A DNA stretch of 64,000 nt, taken from positions 124,001 to 188,000 of the forward strand of contig SCOE01000002.1 of the NCBI GenBank assembly GCA_005503065.1. The letters are read 5' to 3'. The stretch is from Comamonadaceae bacterium ALPHA2B (GTDB lineage: Bacteria > Pseudomonadota > Gammaproteobacteria > Burkholderiales > Burkholderiaceae_C). Within the stretch, counting starts at the first letter, position 1. Every line of letters starts with the position of its first letter. Under the pieces are notes generated by a model. The model saw only the letters and a program-made list of their open reading frames with translations. It had not been told where the DNA came from and ran no database searches. Shown here piece after piece: positions 33,733 through 42,551 of this stretch. The translations under genes were made by a program, and so were the position numbers.

Positions 33733-34647
33733 TCAACGGGCTGCGCTGCCGCCGTTCGAGAGGCTCCAGACGTAGGAGGCCAACACCTGGATCTGCGCGT
33801 CGGTCAACCGCCCCTCCTGCGCCGGCATCTCGCCATGGCGGCCCTGCGTGATGGCCGTGATGATGGCCGCCTCTCCGTAGCCGTGCAGCCAGATGTTGTC
33901 CGACAGCCGCGGTGCGCCGAGTGCCTGGTTCCCCACGCCGCCGATGCCATGGCAGGCCGCACAGGCGGTGAAATGCGTCTTGCCCAGGCCGGCACGCACC
34001 GAGTCGTGCGGGCTGCCCGACAGGCTCAGCACGTAGTTCGCGAGGTTCTTGACATCCTCGGCGCTGCCCACGGCGGCCGCCATCGGCGGCATCGTTCCGG
34101 AGCGCCCCTTCGTGATGGTCTCGACGATCTTCTCCGGCGTGCCGCCGTACAGCCAGTCGTCGTCGGTAAGGTTGGGGAAGCCCCTGCTGCCGCGCGCATC
34201 GGAGCCGTGGCACTGGGCGCAGTTATTCATGAACAGGCGCTCGCCGATGGCATGCGCCGCCGGGTCGGCCGCCATCTTCTCGGTCGTCATGGACGTGAAG
34301 CGGCCGTAGACCGGCGCCAGATCGGCCTCGGCCTTCTTCAACTCGTCGGCGTATTCGCCGGCCGAACTCCAGCCCAACTGCCCGGCCATGCGGCCCAGCC
34401 CGGGATAGAACGCCAGGTAGGCGAAGGCGAACACGATGGTGATGACGAACAGGCCCACCCACCACAGCGGCAGCGGGTTGTTGGCCTCGCGCAGGTCCTC
34501 GTCCCAGACGTGGCCCGTGGTGTTGTCGCCACCGGCGACCACGCGCTTGCGCGCCGTGAGCCACAGCAACAGCAGGCAGCCGACGATGCTCAGGATCGAG
34601 GCGGCTGCCACGTAGTGGGACCAGAAGTTGCTGACGAAGTCGCTCAT
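33733..34647 (-). CDS. ccoP: Cytochrome cbb3 oxidase subunit III, dihaem cytochrome c
   Basis: Membrane-anchored dihaem cytochrome of 304 residues that passes electrons to CcoO/CcoN. N-terminal FixP segment with one or two membrane helices and the phrase HVWDEDLREANNPLPLWW, then two haem-binding motifs CAQCH and CAACH with their axial Met regions (GSRGFPNLTDDDWLYGG; GAPRLSDNIWLHG). It lies 33 bases after ccoQ in the ccoNOQP order. Confidence 0.95.
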   Translation of the reverse strand: MSDFVSNFWSHYVAAASILSIVGCLLLLWLTARKRVVAGGDNTTGHVWDEDLREANNPLPLWWVGLFVITIVFAFAYLAFYPGLGRMAGQLGWSSAGEYADELKKAEADLAPVYGRFTSMTTEKMAADPAAHAIGERLFMNNCAQCHGSDARGSRGFPNLTDDDWLYGGTPEKIVETITKGRSGTMPPMAAAVGSAEDVKNLANYVLSLSGSPHDSVRAGLGKTHFTACAACHGIGGVGNQALGAPRLSDNIWLHGYGEAAIITAITQGRHGEMPAQEGRLTDAQIQVLASYVWSLSNGGSAAR

Positions 34648-34680
34648 GGCTTGGCTCTGCGAAGGAGGAAATGCGCGTTC

Positions 34681-34818
34681 TCAGTCCTGCTCGAAAGGCA
34701 GGCGGGCGGCTTCGTCGAAGCGGGTGCGGTTGCCGCGCGCATAGGCCCAGCAGACGATGCCGACGAAGAGCAGGAAGCACACGACGGTGGCGGCTTCGCG
34801 CAGGAAGGTGAGGTTCAT
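34681..34818 (-). CDS. ccoQ: cbb3 oxidase subunit IV, CcoQ
   Basis: A 45-residue single-helix protein: hydrophobic EAATVVCFLLFVGIVCWAYA, then a polar tail ending RFDEAARLPFEQD, as is typical of CcoQ, which stabilises the oxidase. It sits between ccoO and ccoP. Confidence 0.88.
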   Translation of the reverse strand: MNLTFLREAATVVCFLLFVGIVCWAYARGNRTRFDEAARLPFEQD

Positions 34819-34840
34819 GGGGTGGCTCCCGGTGCGGGCA

Positions 34841-35470
34841 TCACTTGAGGTTGCGGCCGAGCGACTGCAGGTAAGCCACGAGGGCGTCCATCTCGGTCTT
34901 GCCGTCGACATCGGCCACGGCGGCGCCGATCTCCTCGTCGGTGTAGGGCACACCGACGCGGCGCAGCGCCCGCATGTGGGCCGGCATGGCCGCGGCATCC
35001 ACCGGCGTCTTCTCGAGCCAGCGGTAGGCCGGCATGTTCGATTCCGGCACCACGTCGCGCGGGTTGTTCAGGTGCACGCGATGCCACTCGTCGCTGTACT
35101 TGCCGCCCACGCGCTGCAGGTCCGGCCCGGTGCGCTTGCTGCCCCATTGGAAGGGGTGGTCGTAGACGAACTCCCCCGCCACCGAGTAGTGGCCGTAGCG
35201 CAGCGTTTCGGCGCGGAAGGGACGGATCATCTGCGAGTGGCAGTTGTAGCAACCCTCGCGCAGGTAGACGTCGCGGCCCGCGAGCTGCAGCGCGGTGTAC
35301 GGCTTCAGGCCAGCGATGGGCTCGGTGGTCGACTTTTGGAAGAACAGCGGAACGATCTCCACGAGGCCACCCACGGCCACCACCAGAAGGATGAGGACGA
35401 TCATCAGGAAGTTGTTGGTCTCGACCTTCTCGTGCGAGAAGCCGGTCTTTTCGGTATGGGGCGTGTTCAT
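34841..35470 (-). CDS. ccoO: Cytochrome cbb3 oxidase subunit II, monohaem cytochrome c
   Basis: A 209-residue membrane-anchored cytochrome c. One N-terminal helix ([22 protein letters not shown], in part), the FixO landmark [20 protein letters not shown] (in parts) with the single CYNCH haem site, [21 protein letters not shown], and an axial Met in ESNMPAY. Positioned 21 bases after ccoN. Confidence 0.95.
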   Translation of the reverse strand: MNTPHTEKTGFSHEKVETNNFLMIVLILLVVAVGGLVEIVPLFFQKSTTEPIAGLKPYTALQLAGRDVYLREGCYNCHSQMIRPFRAETLRYGHYSVAGEFVYDHPFQWGSKRTGPDLQRVGGKYSDEWHRVHLNNPRDVVPESNMPAYRWLEKTPVDAAAMPAHMRALRRVGVPYTDEEIGAAVADVDGKTEMDALVAYLQSLGRNLK

Positions 35471-35491
35471 GGTGTCAACGGCGTGGAGCCA

Positions 35492-36940
35492 TCAGGCGGA
35501 GGCGGTGGAGGCTCTGGCGAAGGCCGGCACGGTGGCGCGCTGCACGCGGCCGGAGGCCACCGTCATCCAGACGTTCCAGGCCATCACCAGCATGCCGGCC
35601 AGATACAGCAGGCCGCCCGTGAGGCGCACGACGTAGAAGGGATAGGTGGCCTTCACGCTCTCGGCGAAGGTGTAGGTGAGCGTGCCGTCGGGGTTGATGG
35701 CGCGCCACATCAGGCCCTGCATCACACCGGCGATCCACATCGCGGCGATGTACAGCACGATGCCGATGGTCGACATCCAGAAATGCAGCTCGATGGCCCG
35801 CGTGCTGTACATGGTGGTGCGGCCCCACATGCGCGGGATGAGGTAGTACAGCGAGCCCATCGAGATCAGGCCCACCCAGCCGAGCGCACCGGAATGCACA
35901 TGGCCGATGGTCCAGTCGGTGTAGTGGCTCAGGGCGTTGACCGTCTTGATCGACATCATCGGGCCCTCGAAGGTCGACATGCCGTAGAACGACAGCGCGA
36001 CGATCAGGAAGCGCAGGATCGGGTCGGTGCGCAGCTTGTGCCAGGCCCCCGAGAGGGTCATGATCCCGTTGATCATCCCGCCCCAGCTGGGCGCCAGCAG
36101 GATCAGCGAGAAGAGCATGCCCAGCGACTGGGTCCAGTCCGGCAGCGCGGTGTAGTGCAGGTGGTGAGGGCCGGCCCACATGTAAGTGAAGATCAGCGCC
36201 CAGAAGTGCACGATCGACAAGCGATAGCTGTACACGGGCCGTCCCGCCTGCTTGGGGATGTAGTAGTACATCATCCCCAGGAAGCCCGCCGTGAGGAAGA
36301 AGCCGACCGCATTGTGGCCGTACCACCACTGCACCATGGCGTCCTGCACGCCGGCGTAGGCGGAGTAGCTCTTCATCCAGCCGGCAGGCACTTCGGCGCT
36401 GTTGACCACGTGCAGCAGCGCGACCGCGATGATGAACGCGCCGTAGAACCAGTTGGCCACGTAGATGTGGCGCACCTTGCGCGTGCCCACGGTGCCGAAG
36501 AACACGATGGCATAGGACACCCACACCAGCGTGATCAGGATGTCGATCGGCCATTCGAGCTCGGCGTACTCCTTGCCCGTGGTGTAGCCCAGCGGCAGCG
36601 AGATGGCGGCCGCCACGATGACGGCCTGCCAGCCCCAGAAGGTGAAGGCCGCGAGCTTCGGCGCGAACAGCGGCACCTGGCAGGTGCGCTGCACGACGTG
36701 GTAGCTGGTGGCGAAGAGCGCGCAGCCGCCGAAGGCGAAGATCACCGCGTTGGTGTGCAGTGGGCGCAGCCGGCCATAGCTCAGCCAGGGGACGCCCAGG
36801 TTGAGGTCGGGCCACGCCAGCTGCGCGGCGATGACGACGCCGACCAGCATGCCGACCACGCCCCACACCACCGCCATCAACGAGAACTGTCGGACGACCG
36901 TGTCGGTGTAGGTCGCGGGGGAGGCATCGTGGGTCGGCAT
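35492..36940 (-). CDS. ccoN: Cytochrome cbb3 oxidase catalytic subunit I
   Basis: Haem-copper oxidase core of 482 residues with 12 membrane helices holding haem b, haem b3 and CuB. Conserved segments include [25 protein letters not shown] (in parts, a haem b ligand), [13 protein letters not shown] (CuB/Tyr region), [16 protein letters not shown] (CuB histidines) and [16 protein letters not shown] (haem ligands). It is the C-type (high oxygen affinity) oxidase. Its start lies 57 bases downstream of a perfect FNR palindrome. Confidence 0.97.
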   Translation of the reverse strand: MPTHDASPATYTDTVVRQFSLMAVVWGVVGMLVGVVIAAQLAWPDLNLGVPWLSYGRLRPLHTNAVIFAFGGCALFATSYHVVQRTCQVPLFAPKLAAFTFWGWQAVIVAAAISLPLGYTTGKEYAELEWPIDILITLVWVSYAIVFFGTVGTRKVRHIYVANWFYGAFIIAVALLHVVNSAEVPAGWMKSYSAYAGVQDAMVQWWYGHNAVGFFLTAGFLGMMYYYIPKQAGRPVYSYRLSIVHFWALIFTYMWAGPHHLHYTALPDWTQSLGMLFSLILLAPSWGGMINGIMTLSGAWHKLRTDPILRFLIVALSFYGMSTFEGPMMSIKTVNALSHYTDWTIGHVHSGALGWVGLISMGSLYYLIPRMWGRTTMYSTRAIELHFWMSTIGIVLYIAAMWIAGVMQGLMWRAINPDGTLTYTFAESVKATYPFYVVRLTGGLLYLAGMLVMAWNVWMTVASGRVQRATVPAFARASTASA

Positions 36941-36996
36941 GGTCGCAGTCGTCCGTGGGGATGACCGCAGTGTCGAGCGCCATGCGGGCGCGACAC

Positions 36997-37010
36997 TTGA
37001 TCCGGATCAA
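36997..37010. promoter_or_regulatory. Perfect FNR box upstream of ccoN
   Basis: TTGATCCGGATCAA is a 14-base perfect palindrome matching the FNR consensus. Centred at 37003.5, it would put the ccoN transcription start near 36962, 22 bases before the ATG. It overlaps the ccoS stop codon, so ccoNOQPGH can be induced separately from ccoI-ccoS. Confidence 0.9.
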
Positions 37011-37144
37011 TCGTTGCCGAGAATGCGTGAACCTTCACGCTCGATGTCGTCGAACTGCCCGCGCTCGACGGCCCACCACAGGCCGAAGATGATGGCCAGC
37101 GCCATCAGCACCGACAGGGGCACGAGGACGAAGAGGATGTCCAC
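37007..37144 (-). CDS. ccoS: cbb3 oxidase maturation protein CcoS
   Basis: A 45-residue single-helix protein, MDILFVLVPLSVLMALAIIF with a GTG start read as Met, then GLWWAVERGQFDDIEREG, the standard CcoS signature. The family is needed for cofactor insertion into cbb3 oxidase. It begins one base after the ccoI stop. Confidence 0.92.
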   Translation of the reverse strand: MDILFVLVPLSVLMALAIIFGLWWAVERGQFDDIEREGSRILGND

Positions 37145-37145
37145 C

Positions 37146-39524
37146 TCAGGCTCCCGGTGTCGTCGAGGGCGCAGCGGGCGAGCGTGCCAACCGCGCGCTG
37201 TTGAGCACCACCCCCAGCGAACTGGCCGCCATGCCCAGGCCGGCCAGCCAGGCCGGCATCCAGCCGGCCAGCGCCAGCGGCACGCAGGCGGCGTTGTAGA
37301 GCACTGACCAGGCGATGTTCTGCCGCACCACGCGCATCGTGCGTCGCGCCTGCCTCCACGTGGCCGCAATGGCCGTGAGCGCGTCGCCCAGGACGATGAA
37401 ATCGGCCTTGGCGCGGGTGCGGCCCACGGCCTGCCCGACGGCGAAGGCCACGTCGGCCTGGGCGATGACCGGTCCGTCGTTGAGGCCGTCGCCGACCATG
37501 GCCACGTGCCGGCCTTCGGACTGCAGGCGGCGCACCGCCTCGAGCTTGTCCTCGGGCTGGCAGTCGCCGCGCGCGTTGCCGATGCCGGCGGCGGCCGCCA
37601 GGCGGTGCGCAGCTTCGGAACGGTCGCCCGACAGCAGGCGCACGTCGATGCCGCCCTCGCGCAGCGCGCTCACCGCGGCGCGAGCGTCCGGACGCAGGTC
37701 CTCGTCCAGCACGAAGCTGGCCAGCCAGCCCTCGTCATCGCTCAGGTGCACCTGCATCGCGGGCACCTCCAGCGCCGGCACGCCGCAATGCGCGGCCGAG
37801 CCCAGGCGAAGACGGCGGCCCGCGCCACCTGCAGCGCGCTTGGGAAGCAGACGCCCCTCGACCCCGCGGCCGGCCACCTCCACCAGTTCGCCGAGCATCC
37901 AGTCGCTGCGCTCGCCCGCATGCTGCGTCCAGGCGGCAACCAGGGCGCGCGAGGCCGGATGTACCGACCCCGAGGCCATCGCCGCCGCCAGGCCGAGCGC
38001 ATCGCCCGGCGGCACGCCGCGCCGGCTGTAGATGCGGTCGAGCCGGGGCAGCGGCCGCGTCAGCGTGCCGGTCTTGTCGAAGACGACGGTGTCGACCGCG
38101 GCCAAGGTCTCCAGTGCCTGCAGGTGCGCAACCAGCACGCCCTGCCCGGCCCGCTCGCCCGCGCACGCGAGCATGGCGGCGGGCGTGGCCAGCGACAGTG
38201 CGCATGGGCAGGTCACGATGAGCACCGAGGCGGCGACCATCAGCGCATGCCCCGGTCCGGATGGCCACCACCACACCGCCGCCGCCAGCGCAGCCAGCAT
38301 CACGGCGAGCAGGAAGGGGCGCGCCACGCGGTCGGCCGCACGCGCCAGGCGCGGCTTCTCGACGGATGCGCTCTCCATCAGTGCCACGATGCGGCCGAAG
38401 CGCGTGTCGCCGCCCAGCGCGTCGACACGCACCAGCACCTGGGCGTCGACGTTGTGGCTGCCTGCGAGCACGCGTGAGCCGCAAGGCCGCGGCAGCGGAT
38501 GGGCCTCGCCGGTCACCAGCGCCTCGTCGGCGCTGGTGTCGCCGTCGACGACGCAGCCATCGGCGGCGAAGGCCTCGCCGGGCCGAACGCGCAGCACGTC
38601 GCCCACGCGCAGGCGGTGGGCGCCGACACGCTCCGCACTGCCGTCCGGTCGAATCCGCTCCACGCTGTCGGGCAGTCGCTCGAGCAACGCGTCCAGTGCG
38701 CCGGCGGTGCGGTCGCGCAGGCGCGACTCCAGCCAGCGCCCGGTCAGCAGGAAGAAGACGAACATGGTGAGCGAATCGAAATAGACCTCGTGCCCCAGCG
38801 CACCGTCGGGGTCGAAGGTGCCGGCCGTGCTGACGGCGAACGCGATGGCGATGCCGAGCGCCACCGGCGTGTCCATCCCCACGCGCAGGCGCCGCAGGTC
38901 CTGCCAGGCGCCGCGGAAGAAGGGGCCGCAGGCCAGCAGCACGACGGGCAGCGACAGCACCCACGAGGCCCAGCGCAGCAGCAGTTCGATGTCGCGGGTC
39001 ATCTCGCCGGGGCCCGCCACGTACGCCGGCACGGCGTACATCATCACCTGCATCATGCACAGGCCCGACACCAGCCAGCGGAAGAGCACGCGGCGTGACT
39101 CGCGCCGGCGCACCGCCTGGCGGCCATCGATCCCCACGGGCGACAGCCGGTAGCCGGCGTCGCGCACGGCCTCGAACCAGCGCGAGGGCGTCGTGGCCTG
39201 CGGCGACCACAGCACCCGTGCTCGCCGCCCGCCGGACTGCACCGCGGCGGCGCTGACGCCGGGGACGGCACACAGGGCGTCTTCCACCGCGAGCGCACAG
39301 GTGGCGCAGTGCATGCCCTCGACCGCGACCCACGACTCCCAGCGTGGATCGTCGTCGCCCAACGGACGGCCGAAAGCCGACCACCCGGCCGGGTCGTCGA
39401 TGCCAGGTGGCAGTGGTTCGCACGCATGCACGCCCGCAGGCAGGCCTGCGGCAGCGAGCGGGCCGGGAGTTTCGAGCGCAGCATCCACCATGGTGTGCGC
39501 ATGGTGCGGCGGCCGCGCCGCCAT
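37146..39524 (-). CDS. ccoI: Copper-transporting P1B-type ATPase for cbb3 assembly
   Basis: Copper ATPase (CcoI/FixI) that delivers copper for the oxidase CuB site; about 792 residues. N-terminal metal-binding domain GMHCATCALAVEDAL, membrane CPC motif (VTCPCALSLATPAAM), phosphorylation site FDKTGTLTRP, HP locus (ASGSVHPASRAL) and hinge GDGLNDGP. The start is uncertain. ATG 39524 is used; GTG 39563 is a longer and ATG 39491 a shorter option. An FNR box lies at 39529-39542. ccoS follows immediately. Confidence 0.92.
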   Translation of the reverse strand: MAARPPHHAHTMVDAALETPGPLAAAGLPAGVHACEPLPPGIDDPAGWSAFGRPLGDDDPRWESWVAVEGMHCATCALAVEDALCAVPGVSAAAVQSGGRRARVLWSPQATTPSRWFEAVRDAGYRLSPVGIDGRQAVRRRESRRVLFRWLVSGLCMMQVMMYAVPAYVAGPGEMTRDIELLLRWASWVLSLPVVLLACGPFFRGAWQDLRRLRVGMDTPVALGIAIAFAVSTAGTFDPDGALGHEVYFDSLTMFVFFLLTGRWLESRLRDRTAGALDALLERLPDSVERIRPDGSAERVGAHRLRVGDVLRVRPGEAFAADGCVVDGDTSADEALVTGEAHPLPRPCGSRVLAGSHNVDAQVLVRVDALGGDTRFGRIVALMESASVEKPRLARAADRVARPFLLAVMLAALAAAVWWWPSGPGHALMVAASVLIVTCPCALSLATPAAMLACAGERAGQGVLVAHLQALETLAAVDTVVFDKTGTLTRPLPRLDRIYSRRGVPPGDALGLAAAMASGSVHPASRALVAAWTQHAGERSDWMLGELVEVAGRGVEGRLLPKRAAGGAGRRLRLGSAAHCGVPALEVPAMQVHLSDDEGWLASFVLDEDLRPDARAAVSALREGGIDVRLLSGDRSEAAHRLAAAAGIGNARGDCQPEDKLEAVRRLQSEGRHVAMVGDGLNDGPVIAQADVAFAVGQAVGRTRAKADFIVLGDALTAIAATWRQARRTMRVVRQNIAWSVLYNAACVPLALAGWMPAWLAGLGMAASSLGVVLNSARLARSPAAPSTTPGA

Positions 39525-39528
39525 CGCC

Positions 39529-39542
39529 TTGATCGAGGTCAA
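39529..39542. promoter_or_regulatory. FNR box between ccoI and the first usp gene
   Basis: TTGATCGAGGTCAA matches TTGAT-N4-ATCAA with one change. Centred at 39535.5, it predicts a start near 39577 for the universal stress gene, 23 bases before its ATG, an ideal class II position. For ccoI it would require the shortest start codon. Confidence 0.75.
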
Positions 39543-39599
39543 GGTCCGCGGCAGCGGCGGCACCTAAGCTTGCGCATCCCCTTCACCGGAGTTCCCGTC

Positions 39600-40043
39600 A
39601 TGTACCAGCGCATCCTCATTCCCACCGATGCCACGCCGCTGTCGAGAAAGGCCGTGACGCACGCGCTGGCCCTGGCCGCCGAACAGGGCGCAGAGGTGGT
39701 GGTGCTGAACGTGATGCCGCGCTACCCCACGAGCTATCTCGAGGGCGCGATGGTCTTCGAGGCCGAGGACGTGGCGCGGGTCGAGAAGCAATGGGCCGAG
39801 CAGGCGCGCACGCTCGTGAACCGGGTGGCCGAGCAGGCGCAGGCCCGCGGCATCAAGGCGCGGGCCGTGGTGGTGAAGTCCGACCTGGTGGCGGAATCCA
39901 TCGTGTCGGCGGCCACCAAGCACAAGGTCGATCTCATCGTGATGGCGTCGCACGGGCGCAAGGGCTTCAAGCGCGTGCTGATGGGCAGCGAGACGCTCAA
40001 CGTGCTCACGCACTCCGAGGTTCCGGTGCTGGTCCTGCGCTGA
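39600..40043 (+). CDS. Universal stress protein (UspA family)
   Basis: A 147-residue single-domain Usp protein: MYQRILIPTDATPLSRKAV at the start, the ATP-binding loop VMASHGRKGFKRVLMGSETLNVLTHSEVPVLVLR (in parts; G-2x-G-9x-G(S/T) pattern) at the end. Many paralogues next to cbb3 genes are FNR-induced under low oxygen, and a well-placed FNR box precedes this one. Confidence 0.92.
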   Translation: MYQRILIPTDATPLSRKAVTHALALAAEQGAEVVVLNVMPRYPTSYLEGAMVFEAEDVARVEKQWAEQARTLVNRVAEQAQARGIKARAVVVKSDLVAESIVSAATKHKVDLIVMASHGRKGFKRVLMGSETLNVLTHSEVPVLVLR

Positions 40044-40053
40044 AGACTCCTGC

Positions 40054-40116
40054 GAAGAAAAAAGTGCTGCAGCGCCCGCCGGCTGGACGCCAGAAGCTAT
40101 CGAAACCATAGCAAAC
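40054..40116 (-). repeat. GCTAT-type dispersed repeat, copy 5 (intergenic)
   Basis: Minus strand: TTGCTATGGTTTCGATAGC, CTGGCGTCCAGCC, GGGCGCTGCAGCAC, TTTTTTCTTCG. It begins 10 bases after the stop of the first usp gene. Confidence 0.85.
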
Positions 40117-40215
40117 GATCCCACGCCGGCTTGCCCCGACCGCCGGGCCGCCTTACAAGGCAGATGGGCCGCAGCCCCCGGAAGTGTTTCCCTTTCCAAC
40201 CCAAGGAGCCAAGTC

Positions 40216-40641
40216 ATGAAGATCGTCGTCGCCGTGGATGGCAGCGCATTCACCCGCAAGGCCATCGACTACATCGCCGTCAATCGCCGCATGTTCGTGG
40301 AGGGCAACGAATTGCTGATGGTGCACGTGTGCACGGGCATCCCGCCCCATGTCACCCGTCACATCGGCAAGGACGTGCTGCAGACCTACTACGCCGAAGA
40401 AGGCGCGAAGGTCATCGAGCCGGTGAAGGCGCAGCTTGCGGAGCACGGCATCGACGGCTACGGCATCGAGCTGCGGCACGGCTACGCGCCGGAGGAGATC
40501 CTTCGTGCGGCCACCGCAGCGCAGGCCGGGCTGATCGTGATGGGCACGCACGGCCATGGCATCTTCGGCCGCGCGCTGATGGGTTCGGTGGCGACCAAGG
40601 TGATCGCCGAGGCGGACATCAGCGTGCTGCTGGTCCAGTGA
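40216..40641 (+). CDS. Universal stress protein (UspA family), second copy
   Basis: A 141-residue Usp protein: MKIVVAVDGSAFTRKAIDYI and a C-terminal ATP loop IVMGTHGHGIFGRALMGSVATKVI (in parts). It differs clearly from the first copy, so it is not a recent duplicate. AAGGAG lies about 8 bases before the ATG. No FNR box was found in its own upstream region. Confidence 0.92.
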   Translation: MKIVVAVDGSAFTRKAIDYIAVNRRMFVEGNELLMVHVCTGIPPHVTRHIGKDVLQTYYAEEGAKVIEPVKAQLAEHGIDGYGIELRHGYAPEEILRAATAAQAGLIVMGTHGHGIFGRALMGSVATKVIAEADISVLLVQ

Positions 40642-40834
40642 TGGTCACCCGCTCGTCATCGACCGCTTCGCCTTCCGGAGACATGGCGTGGGCCTCAAGC
40701 AGGGCGTTGGAACGGGACAGGCTGTCCTCCATGCGCACGTTGAGGTAGCGCCACCCGCGCGAATAAGGCATGGCGATGGCCATCCACAAGATGCCCACGG
40801 CACAGAAGAGCATCACCGTCATCTCCCAATCCAT
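40619..40834 (-). CDS. Small single-helix membrane protein, unknown
   Basis: A 71-residue protein with one N-terminal helix (MTVMLFCAVGILWMAIAMPY) and an acidic, helical cytoplasmic tail (NVRMEDSLSRSNALLEAHAM). AGAGG precedes the ATG at 40834. Its 3' end overlaps the usp gene by 23 bases in convergent orientation. Family not recognised. Confidence 0.5.
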   Translation of the reverse strand: MDWEMTVMLFCAVGILWMAIAMPYSRGWRYLNVRMEDSLSRSNALLEAHAMSPEGEAVDDERVTITGPAAR

Positions 40835-40927
40835 CGCGACAACCTCTGATACTTTAGTGCACAAATTTTAGTCAGCACGCGGCGCTGGACGCCGCGCGTC
40901 GACCCTTCGCCGGGGGCACAAACGTGA

Positions 40928-42505
40928 TCAATGTCCCGCGAACAGCGCTTTATATTGGTCGCGCAGCAAGGCTTTCTGCACCTTGCCCATGGTGTTGCGC
41001 GGCAGTTCGGGCACCACGAAGCAGCGCTTGGGGATCTTGAAGTTGGCCAGCCTGGCCTTGAGCTCGGCCACGATGCCATCGGCGTCCAGGCTCGCGCCAG
41101 CCTTGGCGATGACGATCGCCACCCCCACCTCGCCGAAGTCGGCATGCGGCACGCCGACCACGGCGCTCTCGGCCACGCCGGGCATCTCGTTGATGTAGCC
41201 CTCGATCTCGGCCGGGTACACGTTGTAGCCGCCGCTGATGATCAGGTCCTTGCTGCGGCCCACGATGGTCACGTAGCCGAGGCCGTCGACCTTGCCCACG
41301 TCGCCGGTCTTGAAGTAGCCGTCGGCGGTGAACTCCTCCTTCGTCTTCTCGGGCATGCGCCAGTAGCCGGCGAAGACGTTGGGGCCGCTGACCTCGATGT
41401 TGCCGATCTCGTCGGTGCCGCACTCGCGCGCCTCGCCCCTGTCGTCATAGGCGCGCACACGCAGGCTCACGCCCGGCAGCGGGAAGCCCACGGTGCCGCC
41501 GCGCCGCGCGCCCTGCACCGAGGTGTAGGGGTTGGAGGTGAGCATGATCGTCTCGCTCATGCCGTAGCGTTCGAGGATGGTGTGGCCCGTGCGCTCCTGC
41601 CACTCGTTGAAGGTCTCGATCAGCAGCGGCGCCGAGCCGGCGATGAACAGGCGCATGTCCTCGCACTGCTTCTTGCCCAGTGCCGGCTCGGCGAGCATGC
41701 GCACGTAGAGCGTCGGCACGCCCATGAACACGGTCGCGTCCGGCAGGCGCGCCACCACGCGCTTCGGATCGAACTTCGAGAACCAGATCATCTTGCTGCC
41801 ATTGAGCAGCGCGCCGTGGATGGCGACGAACAGGCCGTGCACGTGAAAGATCGGCAGTGCATGCAGCAGCACGTCGCCGTGCGTCCAGCCCCAGTAGTCC
41901 TTGAGCACCTCGGCGTTGGAGCGCAGGTTGCGGTGCGTGAGCATCGCGCCCTTGCTGCGGCCGGTGGTGCCGCTGGTGTAGAGGATGGCGGCCAGGTCGT
42001 CGTCCTGCCGCGCGGCGACCGTGTGCTCGTCGCTGCATTGCGCGGCAAGTTCCAGCAGCGTGCCGGTGCGGTCCTCGTCCAGCGTGAAAACATGCACCGG
42101 GCCGCCCTTCTTGCCCAGCTTCTTCTGCAGCTTCTGCGCGATCGGCCCGACCCAGGGCGCATTGCGGCTGGAGCACACCACGACCGAGGGCTCGGCGTTG
42201 TCGAGGAAGTACTCGATCTCGGCGCTCTGGTAGGCGGTGTTGAGCGGCAGGAAGACGTAGCCGGCGCGCAGTGTGGCCAGGTACAGCATCATGGCTTCGA
42301 CCGACTTCTCGACCTGCACGGCGATGCGCGCGCCGGCCTTGAGCTTCAGCGCCTCGAACAGGTTGGCGATCATCGCGCTCGCCCGGTCGAGGTCGCGCCA
42401 CGAATAGGCCAGGCCCTCGTCCGTCTCCACGGCGATGGCGTCGAGGTCGTGCGGGAAGGCGGCGCGCAGGTGGGCGAACAGGTTGGCGTTCTGGATCGGG
42501 CTCAT
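40928..42505 (-). CDS. matB: Malonyl-CoA synthetase
   Basis: Acyl-adenylate-forming ligase of 525 residues that converts malonate, CoA and ATP to malonyl-CoA. Motifs are ILYTSGTTGRSKGAMLTHRN (P-loop), LPIFHVHGLFVAIHGALLNG, ERYGMSETIMLTSNPY, TGDVGKVDGLGYVTIVGRSKDLIISGG (in parts) and the C-terminal lysine region PRNTMGKVQKALLRDQY. The MatB assignment rests on overall resemblance and on malonyl-CoA decarboxylase in the same operon. ATG 42505 used. Last gene of the locus. Confidence 0.9.
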   Translation of the reverse strand: MSPIQNANLFAHLRAAFPHDLDAIAVETDEGLAYSWRDLDRASAMIANLFEALKLKAGARIAVQVEKSVEAMMLYLATLRAGYVFLPLNTAYQSAEIEYFLDNAEPSVVVCSSRNAPWVGPIAQKLQKKLGKKGGPVHVFTLDEDRTGTLLELAAQCSDEHTVAARQDDDLAAILYTSGTTGRSKGAMLTHRNLRSNAEVLKDYWGWTHGDVLLHALPIFHVHGLFVAIHGALLNGSKMIWFSKFDPKRVVARLPDATVFMGVPTLYVRMLAEPALGKKQCEDMRLFIAGSAPLLIETFNEWQERTGHTILERYGMSETIMLTSNPYTSVQGARRGGTVGFPLPGVSLRVRAYDDRGEARECGTDEIGNIEVSGPNVFAGYWRMPEKTKEEFTADGYFKTGDVGKVDGLGYVTIVGRSKDLIISGGYNVYPAEIEGYINEMPGVAESAVVGVPHADFGEVGVAIVIAKAGASLDADGIVAELKARLANFKIPKRCFVVPELPRNTMGKVQKALLRDQYKALFAGH

Positions 42506-42551
42506 GACGGTGGAGGAAAGGACGGAAGAAAAGACGAAGAAGCGGACGGGT

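Noticed and set aside
40880-40925. Terminator after matB
   Set aside because: A GCGGCG/CGCCGC stem is visible but no T-run follows it, so I could not support it as a terminator.
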